64,000 bases of DNA. It comes from Enterocloster aldenensis (GTDB taxonomy: Bacteria; Bacillota; Clostridia; Lachnospirales; Lachnospiraceae). The notes beneath the pieces are model-generated. The model was not told the origin of the DNA. It searched no databases and saw nothing but the letters and a program-made list of their open reading frames with translations. Each line of letters begins with the position of its first letter. Position 1 is the first letter of the stretch. The stretch is taken from contig NZ_QVEX01000001.1 in assembly GCF_003434055.1 (NCBI RefSeq), positions 807,824-871,823 of the forward strand. Reading direction: 5' to 3'. Positions 1 through 9,621 of this stretch are shown piece by piece. Both the position numbers and the translations under genes were made by a program.

Positions 1-1904
1 GTTCCCTGCCCAAGTTTATCCTTAAGCCCTGTTACCAGTCCAAACAGGTTCTCATGGCGGACAATCCTGCCGGCTCCCCATTTCAGCCTGCAGGCGGGCT
101 GGTTCAGCACGTATTCCGTAAAATAACAGAACACCTCCCTGTCAAAGAGGAACGCGTATCTGTTATTATCAATCCCATACACTGCTTCCAGCGCCCCCCT
201 CACGTCCCCGGTCCCAAGGCATTCAATTGCCTTTGAGACACACTTCAGGTTGTTCTGGACCGCTTCCTGGGGGAACAGCACCTCATCCTGCCAGTTCAGA
301 CGGACAAAATAATCCTGTTCCTTCCTGAACGCCCCCAGAAGGGCCCTGTTCAGTTCCCGGCAGGACGCGGCAAAGCGCCCTGCCTCCTCCTCCCTGCCGG
401 ACCTGAGCATTTCCCTGTAGCAGCGGTTCTTATCCTTAATGATACCATACAGGTCCCCGCCCAGTCCGGCGGCCCGGTCAATGGCGGCAAAAAGTTCCTT
501 TTGGTCCGCGCCTGTCCCTGCGCATACCCCAGGATCCACGCTCTCCTTAACCGCTTCAAAAAGGCGTCTGAAGTCCAGGGGCGCCACTGCCGTCTGGTCC
601 AGGGCAAGCACCAGCCTGCCATACAGCTCATGATGGAACCGGTACACCGGTTCCTGATAAAAATCCTCATTGTCATATTGGGAATGGTAATGGGTTTCCA
701 TGAACTCCCCTGAACTGAAGTCATTGACCATGGATGGGATTCCCGCAATGGCCATGGAAAAGTCATCGGACCAGGTCTGGATGGGATACACCACCTCCAC
801 CCCGTCCGGATAGGCCTGGCCATCCACCTGTACCCTGCTGAGGAAATCCTCCAGGAAATCCACATATTCATAGGTACAGCGCACCCCGTCCTTCCTGCCG
901 TGGGCATGGGCAGGCAGCTCAAAGTTCAAATCCGCAATTACCTGTCCCTGCCAGCCGGGGCAGGCCGAAAACACCTGCTCATAAGCCCCGGCGGACCAGT
1001 CGTACTTGGATCCGGCCACGCCCCACTCCTCCGCTGCCATGGCGCAGAATATCAGTGTCTTCCTGGGCCTGTAGCCAATGTCCAGAATGGCCCCTGCAAT
1101 CCCCAGCATCATGGCCACAGCCGCATTATCATCCTGAAACCCGCTGAAATAAGAGTCATAATGGGCGGTCAGGAGTATTTTTCCCTCTTCCTCCTGCCCG
1201 GGTATGCATCCCACGATATTATAATCCTCACACCCACGTTTTACCGTGGATTGTGCGTCAAATAACACCTGGGCTTCATTATCCTTCATGGAGGCCCGGA
1301 TGATATCCGCATCTGACCTGGAGATGGAAAATGCAGCCGCATCCTCAGGCCCTGCAATGTCCTGGGCATTGAGGGCCGTGTCATGAATCTCCCCATACCC
1401 CTGATCCTGAACCGCAACCAGGGCCGCTGCCCCCTTAAGGCGGGCCTGGTACACCGGAAAATTAATCCACCACCCGTCCCTCTGATTTATATCAACCAGG
1501 ACCAGCTTCCCCTTAACATCCGCATCCCGGTAGGACTCCGCCGTCCCGTTGCCCAGATAAACCATGGAAAACCGTTCAAAGCCATGGGTATGGAAGTCTG
1601 TCTGGTACGCCCCCAGCTGAAACTCATGTTCCCGCCCCTTTTTATCCGTGAAACGCATGACGGCCTTCTCAAATTCCCAGCCATCCACCTCTATCCTGTC
1701 CTTATGCACGTCCGACAGTCCCAGGGCCTGCATTTCCCGTAAAATCATTTCCCCGGTTTCCCATTCCGCCCTGGAACCCGCGGTCCTGTAGCCCAGCGCG
1801 GCATTGGATTTATATCCCTCCATCCGTCTGGCCAGCCCGTAGGAATAATCCGTGTCCACGGCCTGGGACAGGGCCTTTTCCCATTCCCTAAGTGTCTTCA
1901 CCAT
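1..1904 (-). CDS. M28-family zinc aminopeptidase (3' end beyond window)
   Basis: Reading leftward from ATG 1904 the frame stays open to the window edge, so about 634 residues are seen and the C-terminus is missing. Residues about 110-210 look like a PA-type insert. The M28 metal and catalytic motifs follow: TAHYDSYFSGFQDDNAA (His-x-Asp and the bridging Asp), AAEEWG (catalytic Glu pair), DLNFE, and a late THYHSQYDN with the last His ligand. It should be a di-zinc exopeptidase of the YwaD/Ap1 type. No signal peptide is visible, so it is probably cytoplasmic. AGGAG sits 6 nt before ATG 1904. The long tail after the catalytic domain is helical and unassigned. Family confident; substrate unknown. 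Confidence 0.85.
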   Translation of the reverse strand, partial: MVKTLREWEKALSQAVDTDYSYGLARRMEGYKSNAALGYRTAGSRAEWETGEMILREMQALGLSDVHKDRIEVDGWEFEKAVMRFTDKKGREHEFQLGAYQTDFHTHGFERFSMVYLGNGTAESYRDADVKGKLVLVDINQRDGWWINFPVYQARLKGAAALVAVQDQGYGEIHDTALNAQDIAGPEDAAAFSISRSDADIIRASMKDNEAQVLFDAQSTVKRGCEDYNIVGCIPGQEEEGKILLTAHYDSYFSGFQDDNAAVAMMLGIAGAILDIGYRPRKTLIFCAMAAEEWGVAGSKYDWSAGAYEQVFSACPGWQGQVIADLNFELPAHAHGRKDGVRCTYEYVDFLEDFLSRVQVDGQAYPDGVEVVYPIQTWSDDFSMAIAGIPSMVNDFSSGEFMETHYHSQYDNEDFYQEPVYRFHHELYGRLVLALDQTAVAPLDFRRLFEAVKESVDPGVCAGTGADQKELFAAIDRAAGLGGDLYGIIKDKNRCYREMLRSGREEEAGRFAASCRELNRALLGAFRKEQDYFVRLNWQDEVLFPQEAVQNNLKCVSKAIECLGTGDVRGALEAVYGIDNNRYAFLFDREVFCYFTEYVLNQPACRLKWGAGRIVRHENLFGLVTGLKDKLGQG

Positions 1905-1923
1905 CCATCACTCCTAAATCAAA

Positions 1924-1956
1924 GGGCGCAGGAAATAATCCCTATTTCCTGCGCCC
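1924..1956 (-). terminator. Hairpin between ACT-domain gene and peptidase gene
   Basis: A perfect 14-bp stem (1924-1937 with 1943-1956, loop of 5) follows the ACT gene on the minus strand and lies just before the peptidase ribosome site. The T-tract after it is short (TTTG), so it may attenuate rather than end transcription. Confidence 0.6.
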
Positions 1957-2034
1957 TCCCAATCATTCCGGTTTTAGTTTACGCCTGCCTGATGTATTGG
2001 TCAAGTGTTTTGTCCTGCTTTTTACATCCAATCA

Positions 2035-2409
2035 TCATGCCGTGGGGCAGGCCTGATATCCCTCCTCTTCCAGGGCCTTGAGGGCCCGGCCAAAATCAGC
2101 GCCTTTGGTCAGCACATAATCCGTGTTGTAGGTTGATACCACAAAAATACCGATTTCCCGCCTGGCAAGTATGTCCGATATCCTGGCAAGTATGCCAATC
2201 AGGGAGAAATCCAGTTCTCCCTGAATCCGGAAAGCCTTAAAGCCATCCTCCCTGGACACGGTGCCCGCGGGTACGTCCCCGGTCCTGCATACCAGCGACA
2301 GTTCCTCATCTGTTTTCCCAATGAAATAAAAATCCTGGTTCAGGTTTACCTGGGATAAATCCTCAACCTTGCATACTGAAAAATCTCCGTCAATCACTTT
2401 TAGTTCCAT
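2035..2409 (-). CDS. ACT-domain protein, small regulatory type
   Basis: This 124-residue protein has the layout of small ACT-domain proteins related to aspartate-kinase ACT units. A first half (residues 1-60) has alternating strands, and a second ACT-like unit begins at FSLIGILARISDILA and continues through IGIFVVSTYNTDYVLTK. ACT domains bind amino acids or similar small ligands. No catalytic domain is attached, so it may act by binding a partner or simply a ligand. GGAGGG precedes ATG 2409. It is followed by a hairpin and the peptidase gene. The ligand cannot be read from the sequence. Confidence 0.7.
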   Translation of the reverse strand: MELKVIDGDFSVCKVEDLSQVNLNQDFYFIGKTDEELSLVCRTGDVPAGTVSREDGFKAFRIQGELDFSLIGILARISDILARREIGIFVVSTYNTDYVLTKGADFGRALKALEEEGYQACPTA

Positions 2410-2459
2410 TTATACTTCCCTCCATTTCCTGTACCTGCTGTCCGGTCCGGTGATTCCCC

Positions 2460-2942
2460 TCATCCCGCGTCCCAGGCCTCTTTTGGCAGTTCCATCTCAT
2501 CCCGCATTCCCACAAAGCCGTACTTTTCATACAGCGGCCTGCCCATGCTGGTGGCTTCCAGCGTAATGAATGGGATACCGGCCTGCCTGGCCTCCTTCAC
2601 CAATAAATCCAGCGTATGATAAGCGATTCCCTGCCTCCTGTAATCCGGGTGTGTATACATGTTCATGATATACGCCTTCCAGCCCGTGGGATTATGGTAA
2701 GTGGGCATGACCCGGTAGAAGCTGACTCCCCCGGCCCCTGCAAACCGGTCCCCGTCAAACACCAGATAGGCTGCGTGGGTGCCGTCCTTCAGGGCCCGCG
2801 CATAATAATCGTAGGATTCCTGCCTGACCTTTGACATATCAGCTGTTTCATCCAGATGGTTGGCTGCCCGCAGCACCTGGATCCTTGTTTCGGTCAGCAT
2901 GTCCAGGTCCCGGATGCCGGCCCTTCTATATAATAGGTCCAT
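2460..2942 (-). CDS. GNAT-family N-acetyltransferase
   Basis: The 160-residue protein has the GNAT fold signature: an N-terminal YRRAGIRDLDMLTETR strand/helix, the central MNMYTHPDYRRQGIAYHTLD motif A (acetyl-CoA pyrophosphate loop RRQGIA), and a C-terminal LEATSMGRPLYEKYGF motif B. It should transfer an acetyl group from acetyl-CoA to an amine; the acceptor is unknown. AGGAGGGG precedes ATG 2942. It is upstream of and co-oriented with the ACT gene (50-nt gap), so the two may be cotranscribed. It is divergent from the unknown pair starting at 3189. Confidence 0.85.
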   Translation of the reverse strand: MDLLYRRAGIRDLDMLTETRIQVLRAANHLDETADMSKVRQESYDYYARALKDGTHAAYLVFDGDRFAGAGGVSFYRVMPTYHNPTGWKAYIMNMYTHPDYRRQGIAYHTLDLLVKEARQAGIPFITLEATSMGRPLYEKYGFVGMRDEMELPKEAWDAG

Positions 2943-3188
2943 TGATATTCCCCTCCTGCACGCCTGATTTTGTCATTTCCTTATTATACCTGATAACCAG
3001 GGAAATGCATAGTGCCGGCTGCATCATACAGGACAAAAAAACACCCAGCCGCCTGCGCACTGGATGAACCTGCCTGATTTCCTTATGTTTTCTGTCTTTA
3101 TATTACCACAAAAACAGCCAATTTTCAAGACTTGTAATGACATCGCGGCAGCCGTATAATGAGTTTCCAACATAAGGAGGAAGCATAT

Positions 3189-3737
3189 ATGCAGGAGAAC
3201 AGGACCATCTATGAAATACTGCTTCAGGAAAATAAGAAGCAGGAAGTGGCAGACCTTGTTTCATTCAATGAGAAGACAGAATCCTTCGGACTGTCCCTGT
3301 CGCCCAAAGAGGCCGGGGAGCTGGCAGCGTGCAGGAACGAAAGCCTTAGGAAATGGCGGCGCGTGGAATTCGGACAGGGCATCCTTAAGTCCCTTATCTG
3401 GACCTTCTGCGATTCCCCATATCTGAATCAGGACAACTATGCCGAAACCCTCAGACAGCTTCAGGATATCTTCTATGAATTCAAAAATGAGACTTCGGAC
3501 CGGATGACGGACCAGGAACTTCTGAATTTCATGCGGGAACAGTTTGACGACGTGTGTTTTGGCGATACCGGCTATCTGGAGGAAACCTGCCTGGACCGTC
3601 TGGCCGCCGGGGTAAGGTCCGGATACACTGGCTTTCATGGCACGGACGGACGCGGCTCCTATCATGACTTCAGCCAGGAAACGCGCTGGGACGCGGACTT
3701 GTATATGGAAGCGCTGAAAGACCTGTTCTGGCGGTAA
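3189..3737 (+). CDS. Conserved hypothetical protein, first of a pair (DUF6323-like)
   Basis: No catalytic motif is recognised in this 182-residue, mostly helical, acidic protein without signal peptide or membrane segment. From memory it resembles the family called DUF6323, found next to a DUF6179 gene in Clostridia; the downstream neighbour fits that pairing, but this is unverified. An upstream in-frame ATG at 3159 exists, but AAGGAGG at 3174-3180 is placed for ATG 3189, so the shorter start was chosen. It is separated by 49 nt from the next gene and is probably cotranscribed with it. Confidence 0.6.
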   Translation: MQENRTIYEILLQENKKQEVADLVSFNEKTESFGLSLSPKEAGELAACRNESLRKWRRVEFGQGILKSLIWTFCDSPYLNQDNYAETLRQLQDIFYEFKNETSDRMTDQELLNFMREQFDDVCFGDTGYLEETCLDRLAAGVRSGYTGFHGTDGRGSYHDFSQETRWDADLYMEALKDLFWR

Positions 3738-3786
3738 CCGGGGAAATGCTCCCATTTCCCATGACCTGACAAAAGGAGGAATGCCA

Positions 3787-4653
3787 TTGGATTACAAGAT
3801 TGAACAGCTTCTGCCCCTGGCAGCTGAACTGGCTGACCGTTACACGTCAAAAGAAAGCACCTCCGTGACCTACGAAACAGCGGGCGCCCTGATGGAAGCC
3901 GTGCTGTACTGCATGAAAGAATGTGAGGATGAGGGAAATGCCGTCATCCGCCAGGGCAGTATGCCCGGAGTGCGGGAGATTTACCGCCGTGGCGCAGGAC
4001 TTGTCATAGAAAAAGCGCGCAGGGCCAGGGTTCTCCATGACGCCATCATCCGGGATTTTGAGGACTACGGGTGCATGAATTACCGGGATACCATCCAAAA
4101 GGGCATGCCGGGATTCTTCCTGCATTATGACCCGGTCTTTGCGCCCGGCCGGCATATCCTGAGCCTGGATTATCCCCTGCTGTGCGGCAATCCGCCCTTA
4201 TGCGGGGTTGACCTGATATTTGAATACCTGAAAGGCATATGGACCGAGATGCAGTTCCTGAACCGCTTCCATCCCGACATGGTCCGGCGTCTCCTCAGCC
4301 AGGTATCACCGGAATACAAGGAGCTGTACCTGGATAACCTGTGCGACCCGGTGCTTTTCCATGTGGTGGGATGCGTGCTTTCAAAACAGGCCCCCGGTGA
4401 CCCGGTGCCGCCACAGCCCCATCCCGGCAGGATCCATGCAGTGTTCAGCCGTGCGGACAGGGAAGAAATCACTGCCCGGGTCATCTCTGCAATCCATGAG
4501 GCCATACACCCGTATCCAGCCGGATATTTTGGCAAAGCCGCCCCAGGTTACGCTGCCCGCATCAAAAACGGAATTGACAACAACTGTCTGGACACGGTAT
4601 TTTTCATGGACCTGCCTGTCATCCCCGCTTCTTCCGGTCCAGAAGCGCCATAA
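3787..4653 (+). CDS. Conserved hypothetical protein, second of a pair (DUF6179-like)
   Basis: About 288 residues, helical, with conserved-looking stretches such as LSLDYPLLCG and GVDLIFEYLKGIWTEMQFL but no motif of known function. It is probably the DUF6179-like partner of the preceding gene (from memory). The ATG at 3781 lies only 1 nt after AGGAGG (3774-3779), whereas the in-frame TTG at 3787 has a 7-nt spacing, so a TTG start is preferred. Its last 35 nt overlap the 3' end of the convergent PHP gene. Confidence 0.6.
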   Translation: MDYKIEQLLPLAAELADRYTSKESTSVTYETAGALMEAVLYCMKECEDEGNAVIRQGSMPGVREIYRRGAGLVIEKARRARVLHDAIIRDFEDYGCMNYRDTIQKGMPGFFLHYDPVFAPGRHILSLDYPLLCGNPPLCGVDLIFEYLKGIWTEMQFLNRFHPDMVRRLLSQVSPEYKELYLDNLCDPVLFHVVGCVLSKQAPGDPVPPQPHPGRIHAVFSRADREEITARVISAIHEAIHPYPAGYFGKAAPGYAARIKNGIDNNCLDTVFFMDLPVIPASSGPEAP

Positions 4654-5341
4654 ATGCCTCCACTGAGGTATTAGCCACCAGTTCCAAAGGAAAGTCCACT
4701 TCCCGAAGGACCTCTGCCGCCTGGTCAAATACCCCCACCGCCCCTGCATAATGGGCGTCCGTGCCAAGGGAAACATGAACCTCATGCTGTCTGCACAGCT
4801 TTAGCATGGCCTTCATGTTCTCCCTGGTATTCAGGCGGTAAAATGCCGTCTTTATAGATGAATTGTTGATTTCAAGCAGGACCTTCTGCTCCTTTGCCTT
4901 TTTCACCAGGCGTTCAAAATCCACCGGTACATAACCGTCTTCCGGATGCCCGATGATATTCACATAAGGGTTTTCCATTGCCTTTAAATAAGCCTGGGTA
5001 TTCTCCTCCATGGTGCCTGCTTTGGTGCAGGCCGTATGAAAACTGGCAATGCATATATCCTGCCGTTTCAGGATATCCTCATCCAGATCCACATTCCCCT
5101 CAAAGTCCAGTATGTTTAGCTCCGCCCCGTAAAGCATGCGGACCCCCCGCATCTCCTTTGGAAGCACATGGTAGTTCATAAAATGCAGCTTGTGGCTGGA
5201 GTCAGCAAGTGCAGGCCCATGATCCGTGACTGCCAGCAGTCCAAGCCCCCTGTCCCCGGCAGCCTTTGCCATTTCCGCTACCGTGGAATAGGCGTGGGCG
5301 CTGGCAATGGTGTGCGTATGTGTGTCTAAAACAAATCCCAT
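4619..5341 (-). CDS. PHP-domain phosphoesterase (YcdX-like)
   Basis: A 240-residue PHP-family metal-dependent phosphoesterase. Visible metal ligands in order: DTHTHT, AVTDHG, GAELN, ASFHT, IIGHPEDG, EINN and SLGTDAHYAG, matching the trinuclear site of YcdX-type phosphatases. It is likely a cytoplasmic hydrolase of a phosphate monoester. The start is ATG 5341 because GGGAGG (5351-5356) is well spaced, not the longer frame at 5380. It is the last gene of the phosphonate-type transport operon, which suggests it acts on the imported compound or a product of it. Its tail overlaps the convergent gene at 4653. Confidence 0.85.
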   Translation of the reverse strand: MGFVLDTHTHTIASAHAYSTVAEMAKAAGDRGLGLLAVTDHGPALADSSHKLHFMNYHVLPKEMRGVRMLYGAELNILDFEGNVDLDEDILKRQDICIASFHTACTKAGTMEENTQAYLKAMENPYVNIIGHPEDGYVPVDFERLVKKAKEQKVLLEINNSSIKTAFYRLNTRENMKAMLKLCRQHEVHVSLGTDAHYAGAVGVFDQAAEVLREVDFPLELVANTSVEAFMALLDRKKRG

Positions 5342-5383
5342 TTCTTTTACCTCCCGAAATAAAAAACCGCACCCTGACATACT

Positions 5384-6280
5384 TTAAAACGTCAGGGTGC
5401 CCAGGATCCGGCCATTTGCATAGGTTTCGCTTCTGCACATCCTGACCATCCCCTCTTCCATCCTGTAAAAATTAAAACCATACTTTTCCTGGAAACGCAC
5501 CTGCCCGCCACCCATATCGTCCCCGCAAAAGGACAGACTGTCCGCTATATGGCAGGGACGTCCTGCAGCCAGACCGGCGTGATGATGGTGGGTGTGGCCG
5601 CAGAGGATGCATGAGACCCCGCTGTGTTCAAGCAATGACAGCAACCTCCTGCTTTCAGGAAGGGGTGGGATCTGTCCCTGTTCAGGTAGCAGATGATGGT
5701 GGGTCACCAGGATGGACGGCCCCTTGCCTTCTGCTTTGAGAACCGACTCAAGCCACGCTGCCTGGCTGTCATCCATCCGGCCGTCCGGTACTCCCTGAAC
5801 CGAGGTATCAAAGGAAATCACGGCCGTGTCCTCCAACCGCCGGATTGTATTGTATGGGGCAGAACCTATTTCTTTAAGCCCGCAGGGGCTGTCCGCGTCC
5901 TCCTCCAGCCAGCCTTCCCGGAAATTCCTTTTATTATCGTGGTTCCCCAATGTCACCACCAGGGGGATATCCCCTATCCGCTTCCGGATATGGTGTTTCA
6001 GGCATCGGTAATCCTCCGCAGTGCCATCTTCGGTCAAATCGCCGGTAATGACCACAAGGCCAATCCTTTCCCAGTCCCCTGCCACCCGGTCCAGACAGTC
6101 ATCCAGAAAAACCAGAGGGTTCTGCATGGCGGACAGCATGGCCTGATATCCGTCAGGCCCGGCTGCCCGGTCAACACCCCCATGCTTCTTATTTGTACCG
6201 TCCAATGGGCCCTGGTCCGCCTTTTTGCGGCATCCTAATTCCCTCCGGTAATGGATGTCCGACAGATGTAAAATGTACAT
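5384..6280 (-). CDS. Calcineurin-like metallophosphoesterase
   Basis: This 298-residue protein carries the full calcineurin-like set: LSDIH at residues 6-10, VVITGDLTEDG, VTLGNHDNKRN, VTHHHLLP and CGHTHHHHAG. This is the signature of a dinuclear-metal phosphoesterase, often acting on phosphodiesters. No signal peptide is seen. It starts 17 nt after the second permease gene ends and precedes the PHP phosphoesterase by 42 nt, so the operon carries two hydrolases. A diesterase followed by a monoesterase is an attractive division of labour, but that is inference. Confidence 0.85.
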   Translation of the reverse strand: MYILHLSDIHYRRELGCRKKADQGPLDGTNKKHGGVDRAAGPDGYQAMLSAMQNPLVFLDDCLDRVAGDWERIGLVVITGDLTEDGTAEDYRCLKHHIRKRIGDIPLVVTLGNHDNKRNFREGWLEEDADSPCGLKEIGSAPYNTIRRLEDTAVISFDTSVQGVPDGRMDDSQAAWLESVLKAEGKGPSILVTHHHLLPEQGQIPPLPESRRLLSLLEHSGVSCILCGHTHHHHAGLAAGRPCHIADSLSFCGDDMGGGQVRFQEKYGFNFYRMEEGMVRMCRSETYANGRILGTLTF

Positions 6281-6297
6281 TTCCTACAACCTTCCTT

Positions 6298-7080
6298 TTA
6301 TTTCAGCTTCTTGCGGATAAACCCGGCCAGGCTGTCAATGGCAAATACTGCCACAATCACACCCATGAGGATTACACTCACCTTATCCCAGTTCCTGGCC
6401 TGGATGGCAAATACCAGCGGCGCGCCGATGCCTCCTGCCCCCACCAGTCCCAGGGTGGAAGCGCTTCTCACCGCAATCTCAAAATGGTTCAGGGAAAGGG
6501 AACTGTATATGGGCATCAGCTGTGGTATCCTTGCAAAGAACATGGTCTGCCAGAATCCTGCGCCCACAGCGGTCATGGCCTCCACCGGGCTTTCCTCCAT
6601 GGCTTCCATTTCCTCCGTGTACAGCTTGCCCAGCATTCCAATCTGATGGACGCCTATGGCCAGCACGCCTGCAAAAGGCCCCGGCCCCACCATCTTCACA
6701 AAAATAATGGCATAGACCAGTTCGGGAAATGCCCTCAGCACATTGCACACAGACTTTCCCGCCTTAGATACCCACGGGCAGGAGCGCCACAGGTTGGCGG
6801 AACTTAAAAGCGTGATGGGAAGGGCCAGGACCGTTGCAATGGCCGTGCCCAAAAAGGCAATTCCCAGCGTAAGCAGCAGGAGACTTATTAAATCCTCCCC
6901 GCTTCCGTCATAAACATATCCCCAGGCCGGTTTTGCCAGCCCACGGAATACATCTCCTGCCATGGAAGGCGAGAAATACGCCAAGCCCGAATAATCAATG
7001 CCAGCAGCAGAATAAACCAGGACTGCCAGCACCACCGCGGCAATCATCCACTGTTTCCTTGTCCTCTTATCTGTCATCAT
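6298..7080 (-). CDS. phnE: Phosphonate-type ABC transporter permease, second copy
   Basis: A 260-residue inner-membrane permease with five to six hydrophobic segments and the binding-protein-dependent EAA-type loop near GAGFWQTMFFARIPQLMPIYSSLSLN. The C-terminal part, SASTLGLVGAGGIGAPL, is typical of PhnE/ThiP-like permeases. Its start overlaps the stop of the first permease by 4 nt (ATGA), indicating translational coupling. Two PhnE-like subunits probably form a heterodimer. The substrate is presumed to be a phosphonate or related phosphorus compound from PhnD/PhnC similarity. Confidence 0.88.
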   Translation of the reverse strand: MMTDKRTRKQWMIAAVVLAVLVYSAAGIDYSGLAYFSPSMAGDVFRGLAKPAWGYVYDGSGEDLISLLLLTLGIAFLGTAIATVLALPITLLSSANLWRSCPWVSKAGKSVCNVLRAFPELVYAIIFVKMVGPGPFAGVLAIGVHQIGMLGKLYTEEMEAMEESPVEAMTAVGAGFWQTMFFARIPQLMPIYSSLSLNHFEIAVRSASTLGLVGAGGIGAPLVFAIQARNWDKVSVILMGVIVAVFAIDSLAGFIRKKLK

Positions 7081-7856
7081 GCCAGCCTCCTTCTGATTGC
7101 TTCGCTGAGGCCATCCACTGCAGCCACCACTGCCAGGATTAATAGAATGATGACGGATACCCGGTCATACTGGAGCAGGGCCAGGGATGAGTTGAGGATG
7201 ATTCCGATTCCTCCGGCCCCCACATATCCCAGCACCGCGGAAGCCCGCACATTCACTTCCAGGGCATAGAAGGTATAACCAGCCACCTGGCTCATGATTT
7301 GGGGCGCCACGGACCAGAACGCAACCTGCACCTTGTTGGCGCCCACGGACACGGCCGCCTCAATAGGTCCCTCGTCAATGGCTTCAATGGCCTCATACAC
7401 CAGCTGGGATACCAGGCCGAAGGTAAACACGGCAATGGTCATGACACCGGTAAACTCCCCGATTCCCACAATGGCAACCATCAACGCTGCCAGCAGCAGG
7501 TTGGGTATGGTTCGCACAATATCCAGGAAAAACCGGATGGCCGAGGTGACCAGGCGGTTTCCTGTCACCACCGTTGTGCCCAGGAATGCCACCGGCACCG
7601 CAAACAGCACCCCAAGGGCGGTCCCCGTCACCGACATCTGAAGGGTGGAGATCATGGGGCCTATGAGTTTAGGGATATATGCAAAATCCGGTCTCAAAAA
7701 GCGCGACAGGAATCCTGACATCTGCTCCAGGTTCCCTAACACATCCAGGATATCCGCCTCTGTCACAGCCGCGCTTGCGGTAACGCACAGACCGATGACA
7801 AGCACGATGAACAGATGCTTATACCAGTTAAAATGAATGGTATCCTTAAGCTTCAT
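7077..7856 (-). CDS. phnE: Phosphonate-type ABC transporter permease, first copy
   Basis: A 259-residue permease with several membrane segments, the EAA-type loop near [23 protein letters not shown] and the [17 protein letters not shown] motif of PhnE proteins. The chosen ATG 7856 follows AGGAAGGGG and overlaps the ATPase stop by 11 nt; the longer frame (7883) lacks as good a ribosome site. It pairs with the second permease immediately downstream. The two copies share the GAGGIG region but differ elsewhere, consistent with an old duplication. Confidence 0.88.
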   Translation of the reverse strand: MKLKDTIHFNWYKHLFIVLVIGLCVTASAAVTEADILDVLGNLEQMSGFLSRFLRPDFAYIPKLIGPMISTLQMSVTGTALGVLFAVPVAFLGTTVVTGNRLVTSAIRFFLDIVRTIPNLLLAALMVAIVGIGEFTGVMTIAVFTFGLVSQLVYEAIEAIDEGPIEAAVSVGANKVQVAFWSVAPQIMSQVAGYTFYALEVNVRASAVLGYVGAGGIGIILNSSLALLQYDRVSVIILLILAVVAAVDGLSEAIRRRLA

Positions 7857-8619
7857 CGCCAGCCCCTTCCTTTTCTTTTCCAATATCCTTACCGTAAATC
7901 CGTTTCAGTTCCTCTGGCGTAAGCTCCTCCGGCGTCCCGTCAAAAATCACCCGTCCGCCCTGAAACCCCAGTATCCTCCCCGCAAACTCCTTTGCCAGCT
8001 CCACGGAATGGATGTTAATGATTACCGTTTTTTCCATATTCCGGTTAATCTGCCTTAAGTCCTCCAGGATTTTCCTTGTAGTCACCGGGTCTAAGGATGC
8101 CACCGGCTCGTCGGCAAGGATGATATCCGCCTGCTGAACCAGGGTCCTGGCAATGGAAACCCGCTGCTGCTGTCCGCCGGACAGCTCATCGCTTCTGGAG
8201 TGGAGCTTATCCAGCAGCCCCACCTTTTCCAGGGCCTCGCTGGCCAGCCTGTAATCTTCCTTGGAGAATATCCCCAGGATGCTTTTCCAGGTGGGGTAAT
8301 ATCCCAGACGTCCTGACAGCACATTTTTCTGCACCGTGCTCCGTTTAACCAGGTTGAATGTCTGGGAAATCATACCGATATGGCGGCGGATGACCCTGAG
8401 CTGCTTTTTCCCGGCGCCTGTCACCGAGACACCGTTGATACGGATATCCCCCTCCGTAATATCGTGGAGGCGGTTGATGGCCCTTAAAAAGGTGCTCTTG
8501 CCTGCGCCGCTGAGGCCGATGACAGCCACAAACTCGCCGTCCCCAATGGTTAAGTCCACCTGGTCCAGTCCCTTCACCCCATTAGCGTAAGTCTTGGATA
8601 CATGCTCAAATGTAATCAT
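7846..8619 (-). CDS. phnC: Phosphonate-type ABC transporter ATP-binding protein
   Basis: A 257-residue ABC ATPase. Walker A is [17 protein letters not shown], the Q-loop region is [14 protein letters not shown], the signature is [16 protein letters not shown], and Walker B is [15 protein letters not shown] with a switch His in [10 protein letters not shown]. The sequence is of PhnC type. ATG 8619 follows GGAAAGGG and is preferred to a TTG at 8640. It lies 23 nt after phnD and overlaps the first permease. It energises uptake by the two PhnE subunits. Confidence 0.9.
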   Translation of the reverse strand: MITFEHVSKTYANGVKGLDQVDLTIGDGEFVAVIGLSGAGKSTFLRAINRLHDITEGDIRINGVSVTGAGKKQLRVIRRHIGMISQTFNLVKRSTVQKNVLSGRLGYYPTWKSILGIFSKEDYRLASEALEKVGLLDKLHSRSDELSGGQQQRVSIARTLVQQADIILADEPVASLDPVTTRKILEDLRQINRNMEKTVIINIHSVELAKEFAGRILGFQGGRVIFDGTPEELTPEELKRIYGKDIGKEKEGAGDEA

Positions 8620-8642
8620 GACGCGTCCCTTTCCAGCCAATC

Positions 8643-9557
8643 CTACTCAGCTGCCTTTGCCGTATAGTCCTTAACCGTATCGTACACGGAATCATCCGCT
8701 TCCTCATATCCCTTGTGGTTCCACAAAGACATGGCCTCCTGGCCCGCCTCATCATTCTTCATGTTCAGGAACACTTCCTTTACCTTTGCCTTTAACTCCG
8801 GCTCCATATCGGTCTGGACCGCAATGGCGTCATTGGGGATGTCCCCCTTTGTGAGATAAAGCACCCTTAAATCCTTAAGCAGGTCCTGGTCTGAGAACTT
8901 GGACGCAAACACATTCCTTGCCCCTTCAAATACAAAACACGCATCCTGCTGCCCGCTTAACACAGCCGTCATCTCGCTGGGGATATCATTGACCGTGGTC
9001 AGGGTGCAGTCCTTGGCCGGGTCTATGCCCAGGTCCTTCATCTCCGCGACCGGATATATATAGCCGCTGGCTGAATTGGGACTTAATGTGGCAATCCTTT
9101 TGCCCTTTAAATCCTCCAGTGTCTGAAGGCTGCTGTCTGCCTTCACCAGTACCTCTCCCTTAAATGTGCCGCTGAGCTTCCCCTCCTCAGGAAGGCCTGT
9201 TTCATGGTTGTACGCGCCCAGCTGGGAAGTGAGGATTGCTTCGGCCGCCTTTTGGTCCCTTGCCTGCACGTACGCGGCAGGAGGCATGATTCCGATATCC
9301 ACTTTTCCCGAAGCCATGGCTTCCACAATCGTAGAGTAGTCCGTTGCCAGCGTTACATTTACCTTGCATCCCAGTTTCTCTGACAGATATTGTGCAAATG
9401 GCTTTGCCTTTGCCTCCATGGAACCGTCATTATTGGTTGGCACGAACTGGACATTCAGCTCCTTTGCATCTGCCGACGCCTCCTTCTTACCGCATCCTGC
9501 CAATGCCAGCAGACCCAGCCCCAATACCGCCATACAGACCACAACCTTCTTTTTCAT
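8643..9557 (-). CDS. phnD: Phosphonate-type ABC transporter substrate-binding lipoprotein
   Basis: A 304-residue extracytoplasmic binding protein. The N-terminus is [15 protein letters not shown] followed by the lipobox LALAGC, so it is a lipoprotein anchored at Cys 22. The mature part has PhnD features: [46 protein letters not shown], and the [11 protein letters not shown] segment that contacts a phosphonate head group in the family. ATG 9557 with AAAGGAG was chosen over the upstream frame start at 9617. It is first in its operon, behind a promoter at 9622-9649. Confidence 0.88.
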   Translation of the reverse strand: MKKKVVVCMAVLGLGLLALAGCGKKEASADAKELNVQFVPTNNDGSMEAKAKPFAQYLSEKLGCKVNVTLATDYSTIVEAMASGKVDIGIMPPAAYVQARDQKAAEAILTSQLGAYNHETGLPEEGKLSGTFKGEVLVKADSSLQTLEDLKGKRIATLSPNSASGYIYPVAEMKDLGIDPAKDCTLTTVNDIPSEMTAVLSGQQDACFVFEGARNVFASKFSDQDLLKDLRVLYLTKGDIPNDAIAVQTDMEPELKAKVKEVFLNMKNDEAGQEAMSLWNHKGYEEADDSVYDTVKDYTAKAAE

Positions 9558-9621
9558 GTCCCTGTTTCTCCTTTCGATGATACCGCTGTTTTCTTTGTCT
9601 GTTTCAATGTAGTTCACAGCA

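Noticed and set aside
350..922. A 190-codon open frame on the minus strand
   Set aside because: It lies out of frame inside the M28 peptidase gene, has no family pattern, and the peptidase frame carries all catalytic motifs.
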